The notes beneath the pieces are model-generated. The model was not told the DNA's origin, did not search any database, and saw nothing but the letters and a program-made list of their open reading frames with translations. Positions 5,431 through 8,631 of a DNA stretch of 8,631 nucleotides are shown here, piece by piece. The first letter of the stretch is position 1. Each line of letters starts with the position of its first letter. The DNA is from Spirochaetales bacterium. GTDB lineage: Bacteria; Spirochaetota; Spirochaetia; ARS1246. The stretch spans positions 1 through 8,631 of the forward strand of contig JABGPX010000534.1 in the NCBI GenBank assembly GCA_018644745.1, in the 5' to 3' direction. The position numbers were made by a program, and so were the translations under genes.

Positions 5431-6315
5431 CTAAAGTATAGACTGTGCCAACGCGGCCACCGCTCCTTCTGCCAGTTGCCGCAATATTTCAGCAGCAGGT
5501 AAAATTTCTGCGATACCACCGGCAGACTGTCCAGCAGTTACATAGTCCATCTCTTGACCTAGCTCGTTTGCAAAGGGCTTGCGGATACCTCGGAGGGTCA
5601 CTTCGTAATGTTCGCGAAGGCCTGGGGGTGGATCCTCCATGATGTTTTGAATTTTTACTGCATCAATCGAAGAGGCTTCTATAATGACCTCTCGATAGCT
5701 TTGAGTGACCGGTGATTCTTCCGAAGCCAGGAACCTTGTACCCAAGTTTACTCCAACTGCGCCAAGCATTAATGCGGCCGCAATACCTCTTCCGTCAAAT
5801 ATACCTCCAGCAGCAACAACCGGTATAGGTTTGACAGCCGTTACAACTTGAGGGAGAAGAGGAAATGTAGATATTTCTCCGGCATAACCGCCGGCTTCGG
5901 CGCCCTGAGCGATAATTATATCAACATTTCGTTCGGCTGCTTCTAAAGCTTGGGCAACAGTGGTTACTTGGTGCATAAATAAAGCACCTTCATCGTGCGC
6001 GCGTTTTGGGAACTCCCCTGGATCAGCGATCGCCATCGATATTAACTTTGGCCTAACGGCAATACCTGCACTAAACGTTTCTTCATCCACCGCGGCGGCG
6101 ACGAAATTGACAGCGAATGGTCGGGATGTAGTATTCTTGACAATTTCCAACTGCCGCTTCGTATCATCAAGACTGCGGAGCATAGCGCTCACTGTCCCAA
6201 GGCCCCCGGCATTTGAAACTGCGGCAGCGAGCTGCCCTGAACCGTAGAGTCCCATGCCCGCTTGAATAATTGGATAATCTATTTTCAGAAGGCTGTTAAG
6301 TAGCGTTTTCAGCAT
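5431..6315 (-). CDS. Nitronate monooxygenase-like (2-nitropropane dioxygenase / FabK-like) flavoprotein
   Basis: This encodes a 294-residue FMN-dependent TIM-barrel enzyme of the nitronate monooxygenase / enoyl-ACP reductase II family. Visible motifs are YPIIQAGMG (14-22), AVSNAGGLGTVSA (32-44), AQGAEAGGYAGE (136-147), VVAAGGIFDGRGIAAALMLGA (166-186) and GTRFLAS (192-198), which together make the FMN phosphate site; AGQSAGGI lies at 261-268. Length is normal. Nitronate monooxygenases and FabK usually have 'EAGGH', with the His acting as catalytic base; here the position is Tyr144. The true substrate may therefore differ. I start at ATG 6315 because GGAG lies 6 bases upstream; ATG 6351 would add 12 residues but overlaps no other gene and has a poorer site. 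It is the last gene of the run from 8324, 45 bases after the ATC-hydrolase-like gene, and is followed 53 bases later by the glycosidase-like gene. Family is confident, substrate unknown. Confidence 0.85.
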   Translation of the reverse strand: MLKTLLNSLLKIDYPIIQAGMGLYGSGQLAAAVSNAGGLGTVSAMLRSLDDTKRQLEIVKNTTSRPFAVNFVAAAVDEETFSAGIAVRPKLISMAIADPGEFPKRAHDEGALFMHQVTTVAQALEAAERNVDIIIAQGAEAGGYAGEISTFPLLPQVVTAVKPIPVVAAGGIFDGRGIAAALMLGAVGVNLGTRFLASEESPVTQSYREVIIEASSIDAVKIQNIMEDPPPGLREHYEVTLRGIRKPFANELGQEMDYVTAGQSAGGIAEILPAAEILRQLAEGAVAALAQSIL

Positions 6316-6360
6316 ATAATACTCCAGCTTTAACTTGGATATACCGGACAAAAATAAAAG

Positions 6361-7095
6361 CTACTTGACTTTCCATTCTGGCAAATACTCAGGCGGCCAA
6401 GCTTCAATATTCTTACCTTTTCTCTTAAACCGAAAATCGCATATTGGAGCGCCGTGTGCAATAGTTTGAGTTCTGGTAAATCCCACCCCAATTGAAGTGA
6501 ATAATGTATAGTCACCGAGACATACATATTTTAAATATTCTTCAACGCCATTGTCTGAAAAAATTTTTAATAATGCGCACTTAGTGTAATTATAACCGAA
6601 ATCAAAAGCCGCACCCGCCAGATCAATATTCTCCAATTGAAAATTATCTTCATACTCTGCCTTCGCGTTTTCATCAATACCTTTTCTCATACGATTTATA
6701 AAGTAGTGCGAGGTGGCAAATTTTCCGAGGAACATTCGAATCATTTTCGGCCTCGATTGAAAGTATCCTACAAAAGAGTCGTGGATGATTTTGCCGATGT
6801 TTCTTTCAGTCAGATCCTCTTGTGTAAGTGGAAGAATAATGGCAACAACTATCGCCCCCATGATTATATTTATAGTCTCACTATTCCTTCTTCCCCCAAT
6901 AAACGGTAAGGTAGTGAAAAGATTGATGTATACCCTTTCACTTGCTGATTCCAGATCGTCTATTTCGGCATGTATGAAATGCGCTAATAATGCTTTTCGT
7001 GCAATATTATATACGGCGTTAAATTCCTTCATCATTCGTGATGAATTCGATGAATAGTAATTTTTCTTACTGCGGTTATCCAACTTGTCCTGCAT
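6361..7095 (-). CDS. ATC-hydrolase-family protein (L-2-amino-thiazoline-4-carboxylate hydrolase-like)
   Basis: This encodes a 244-residue protein of the L-2-amino-thiazoline-4-carboxylic acid hydrolase family, whose founding member opens 2-aminothiazoline-4-carboxylate towards L-cysteine in Pseudomonas. The C-terminal half carries the family pattern: GAAFDFGYNYTKCALLKIF (161-179), YLKYVCLGDYTLF (187-199) with Cys192, then GFTRTQTIAHGAPICDFRF (205-223) with Cys219. The N-terminal half is helical, with a hydrophobic stretch IIMGAIVVAIILPL at 77-90 that could bury in the fold or touch the membrane. ATG 7095 is preferred; TTG 7134 would overlap the upstream gene. The ribosome site is weak, so translation may be coupled to the DUF1801 gene ending 16 bases before. 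The gene is AT-rich. Many proteins with this domain lack a tested activity, so the thiazoline substrate is inference; another product of cysteine or thiol chemistry is possible. Confidence 0.78.
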   Translation of the reverse strand: MQDKLDNRSKKNYYSSNSSRMMKEFNAVYNIARKALLAHFIHAEIDDLESASERVYINLFTTLPFIGGRRNSETINIIMGAIVVAIILPLTQEDLTERNIGKIIHDSFVGYFQSRPKMIRMFLGKFATSHYFINRMRKGIDENAKAEYEDNFQLENIDLAGAAFDFGYNYTKCALLKIFSDNGVEEYLKYVCLGDYTLFTSIGVGFTRTQTIAHGAPICDFRFKRKGKNIEAWPPEYLPEWKVK

Positions 7096-7111
7096 ATAGA
7101 TTCTACAGAAG

Positions 7112-7534
7112 CTAGTTAATAATCGCGCCAGCAATAGCTGGTGATTTGTACGCCTTCATAATCAGCTTCTTCAGAGTTGGCAAGTGTGCGTCTTCGTATT
7201 TCTTAATATAAAGACATGACTTACCGATCGAATGCTTACCAAGTTTATCCAGCAAGTCGGCTTGCTTTTCCAATTCGCAGTGCAGATACAAAACCAGGTC
7301 CTGTTTGCGGGGAGAAAAACCGACATGGAAATAGTCTCCCTCAGACGTCTTGCCACGGTAGTGAAAACTACCAAAGCCGACTTTTGTCTTTCCCCACATA
7401 GCGGCCGATTCCCCGGTCTGTTCCTTCATCAGCTCGAGCAAAGCTAGGCAATCGGCACGTTGCTGGTCATCCTTAATACTGGCAAGAAACTTGTCAACGC
7501 CGGCATCATTCTCTTGTGTTTTCGATTTTGTCAT
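7112..7534 (-). CDS. DUF1801-domain protein
   Basis: This encodes a 140-residue protein of the DUF1801 (YdhG-like) family, a small single-domain cytosolic protein of unknown function. The matching pattern is VDKFLASIKDDQQRADCLALLELM (13-36), GESAAMWGKTKVGFGSFHYRG (41-61) and GDYFHVGFSPRKQDLVLYL (66-84), ending with the Lys-rich helix LPTLKKLIMKAYK (118-130). Cys29 and Cys86 are its only early cysteines besides Cys107. The start is fixed by AAGAGG (7545-7540), 5 bases before ATG 7534. It sits 16 bases after the AlkD-like gene and 16 bases before the ATC-hydrolase-like gene, so it is in the middle of a tightly packed operon. Family identity is confident. Co-occurrence with an AlkD-type glycosylase suggests a stress-related role, but that is inference only. 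Confidence 0.85.
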   Translation of the reverse strand: MTKSKTQENDAGVDKFLASIKDDQQRADCLALLELMKEQTGESAAMWGKTKVGFGSFHYRGKTSEGDYFHVGFSPRKQDLVLYLHCELEKQADLLDKLGKHSIGKSCLYIKKYEDAHLPTLKKLIMKAYKSPAIAGAIIN

Positions 7535-7550
7535 TGTTACCTCTTGAGAG

Positions 7551-8324
7551 CTATTCTGCTTTTGCAGTGCCTTGTTTGGCTTTCCTGATTACTTGAAGAT
7601 ACTCATTTTTCTTATCTTTCTCGAAATATTTTAAGGCATTGCCAAGACTTTCTTTTGAAAATGACAAAAGGTGATTATCAACGAAAGAAATTGCAAATTG
7701 CTCATCGTGTTTAGATATTTCACGTAAAATCCATCCTACTGCTGTTTTTGAAAAACGCTCTTCTCTTTCTATGAGAACGGAACATGATTCATGGATGTAC
7801 GGGTAGTAATATGGCTCTGAAACTAAATTTACAAAGGGAACTAGAGACGACCTTGCTTGCCACAAATAATGAGCATCTTTCCAGTTTGCTATAGCTTTTG
7901 CGCATTGCTCGCCATTTATTTTGATTGTTGCACCTAAAACACGAACACAAAACCAATCACAGATATTCCAATCAAATATAAACTCATTTTTATAAAGATC
8001 ATCGTACTTTTCAACTAACACTTCCCAAGGAAGTTTAGAAAGCAGGAAATTTTGGATAAACAAAATCCCAGCGAGCTTATCTTCAGCTATTGGCTCCTTG
8101 ATAAAAGCAAGTGCCAATTCGAGCTGCTCTTCTAATGACCACTTATCAATCCCATTGCTATTCCGCCAATCGATCAGTAACTCCCGATTTTTAGGAATCC
8201 CTACTCCCCTGAACGGAATCACCCCCTTCATGTATTTTTCCCACCATAGTTTTGTCTTTTCAATTGCTTGAGCTTCCAATGCTTGTTGGTGCTTCTTAAT
8301 TAACCTTTTATAATTACTGGTCAT
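7551..8324 (-). CDS. AlkD-like DNA alkylation repair enzyme (HEAT-repeat DNA glycosylase)
   Basis: This encodes a 257-residue all-helical protein of the DNA alkylation repair family (AlkC/AlkD), monofunctional glycosylases that remove 3-methyl- and 7-methylpurines from DNA. The opening KTKLWWEKYMKGVIPFRGVG (23-42) is the family start. The residues known as catalytic or DNA-contacting in Bacillus cereus AlkD (Trp109, Asp113, Arg148, Trp187) have counterparts with nearly the same spacing: Trp119 and Asp123 in DWNICDW, Arg158 in WQARSSLVPF, and Trp198 in AVGWILRE. The last 50 residues are a Lys-rich helix with no extra domain. Length is slightly above AlkD's 237. It is the first gene of the operon, with a promoter at 8417-8446. 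The ATG at 8324 has GGGAG only 1 base before it; the AGGA 10 bases upstream may serve instead. Family and residues support active enzyme; exact base specificity is not known. Confidence 0.85.
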   Translation of the reverse strand: MTSNYKRLIKKHQQALEAQAIEKTKLWWEKYMKGVIPFRGVGIPKNRELLIDWRNSNGIDKWSLEEQLELALAFIKEPIAEDKLAGILFIQNFLLSKLPWEVLVEKYDDLYKNEFIFDWNICDWFCVRVLGATIKINGEQCAKAIANWKDAHYLWQARSSLVPFVNLVSEPYYYPYIHESCSVLIEREERFSKTAVGWILREISKHDEQFAISFVDNHLLSFSKESLGNALKYFEKDKKNEYLQVIRKAKQGTAKAE

Positions 8325-8416
8325 TCTCCCAGAATCCTGCGTTGCGCTGAGCTGCTTTTTGGATGAGTAAAAACCATGACATAGCCAAGCTAGTTCCAGC
8401 GATTTGCTATCGATTT

Positions 8417-8446
8417 ATTATCTTTGTTCTCTTCATGTTTTGTAAA
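8417..8446 (-). promoter_or_regulatory. Sigma-70-type promoter of the AlkD operon
   Basis: On the minus strand TTTACA (8446-8441) and GATAAT (8422-8417) are separated by 18 bases, each one mismatch from consensus. Transcription would start near 8410 and read through an 86-base leader into the AlkD-like gene. No operator palindrome is evident. Confidence 0.55.
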
Positions 8447-8527
8447 TATAATCCTAAATCCGACACATTTGCTATCTATAACTGTATTTTCCGAATTCTG
8501 CGATCTTCCATACTCCGGTTTTCCCAA

Positions 8528-8629
8528 TTACGCCATCCTCAAAAACAACACTCCGTCTCCATCAAGATCAGAGTCCGGATTTAGAATTGACTGGACTCCA
8601 TCTGGATCAAGCAGATCGTCTACATTAGG
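8528..8629 (-). CDS. C-terminal end of a protein with Asp-rich calcium-binding repeats (partial)
   Basis: The minus-strand frame entering at the window edge reads 33 codons to TAA at 8530-8528 and has no start in the window. The translation is PNVDDLLDPDGVQSILNPDS followed by DLDGDGVLFLRMA. 'DPDG' and 'DSDLDGDG' match the DxDxDG loops of thrombospondin type 3 or EF-hand-like repeats, which bind calcium in secreted and cell-surface proteins, often close to a cell-wall or anchoring C-terminus. Here the frame ends only seven residues after the last loop. Reading in the next frame from about 8552 gives an open 26-codon extension, SVVFEDGVIGK...KYSYR, to TAG at 8474-8472. This hints at a frameshift near 8550-8556, though it may be chance. 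The full gene, and whether it belongs to the operon at 8324, cannot be seen. Confidence 0.5.
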   Translation of the reverse strand, partial: PNVDDLLDPDGVQSILNPDSDLDGDGVLFLRMA

Positions 8630-8631
8630 AT

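Noticed and set aside
8363..8584. 73-codon plus-strand frame at the right edge
   Set aside because: It is antisense to the Asp-rich repeat fragment and the AlkD operon promoter, has no ribosome site, and gives a low-complexity translation.
1..8631. CRISPR array, tRNA, rRNA or intact insertion sequence
   Set aside because: I looked for regularly spaced direct repeats, tRNA-like cloverleaf motifs and transposase patterns on both strands and found none.

Overview
The window is a bacterial accessory region made of small, mostly metabolic or stress-related genes. It has no rRNA, tRNA, CRISPR array or recognisable intact transposase. Coding is dense, starts are mostly Shine-Dalgarno led, and base composition changes from gene to gene. 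By eye, the ceramidase-like gene and the glycosidase-like gene are GC-rich, while the P-loop, ATC-hydrolase-like and AlkD-like genes are AT-rich. That looks like a mosaic built by transfer. The gene families suggest a free-living, saccharolytic or environmental bacterium (Firmicutes-, Spirochaete- or Planctomycete-type gene content), but nothing here fixes the phylum.

Layout. (1) 95-460 (+) is a glyoxalase/VOC-fold protein. It converges with (2) 499-1848 (-), a compact protein of the neutral/alkaline ceramidase family with all four zinc-ligand positions present. (3) 1990-2472 (-) is a small P-loop nucleotide-binding protein, preceded by a roughly 500-base stretch (2491-2998) without a convincing gene that holds two striking palindromes. 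(4) 2999-3433 and 3436-3696 (+) are a two-gene unit: an AraC/GyrI-type regulator that has lost its middle, and a small zinc-ribbon protein. (5) 3697-4003 holds two abutting inverted repeats (3707-3788) and, on the minus strand, a 51-codon orphan ORF with a perfect AGGAGG. (6) 4004-5377 (-) is an uncharacterised glycosidase-like protein with a CxCxxC motif. (7) 5431-8324 (-) is a tight four-gene run transcribed in the order AlkD-like DNA glycosylase, DUF1801 protein, ATC-hydrolase-like protein, nitronate monooxygenase-like protein. It has 16, 16 and 45 base gaps and a good sigma-70-type promoter at 8417-8446. (8) The right edge carries the C-terminal end of a protein with Asp-rich calcium-binding (thrombospondin type 3 / EF-like) repeats, possibly frameshifted.

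How they may work together (inference). The right-hand operon joins alkylation repair with two small-molecule enzymes, a nitronate-oxidase type and a thiazoline-carboxylate-hydrolase type, which is compatible with protection against, or use of, reactive nitrogen- or sulfur-containing compounds. The ceramidase-like and glycosidase-like genes share GC-rich composition and may be the remains of one catabolic locus now separated by the AT-rich P-loop/AraC/zinc-ribbon segment. The most notable observations are the internally deleted regulator, the compound inverted repeat beside an orphan small ORF, the 18-base palindrome, and the His-to-Tyr change at the expected catalytic position of the nitronate monooxygenase.
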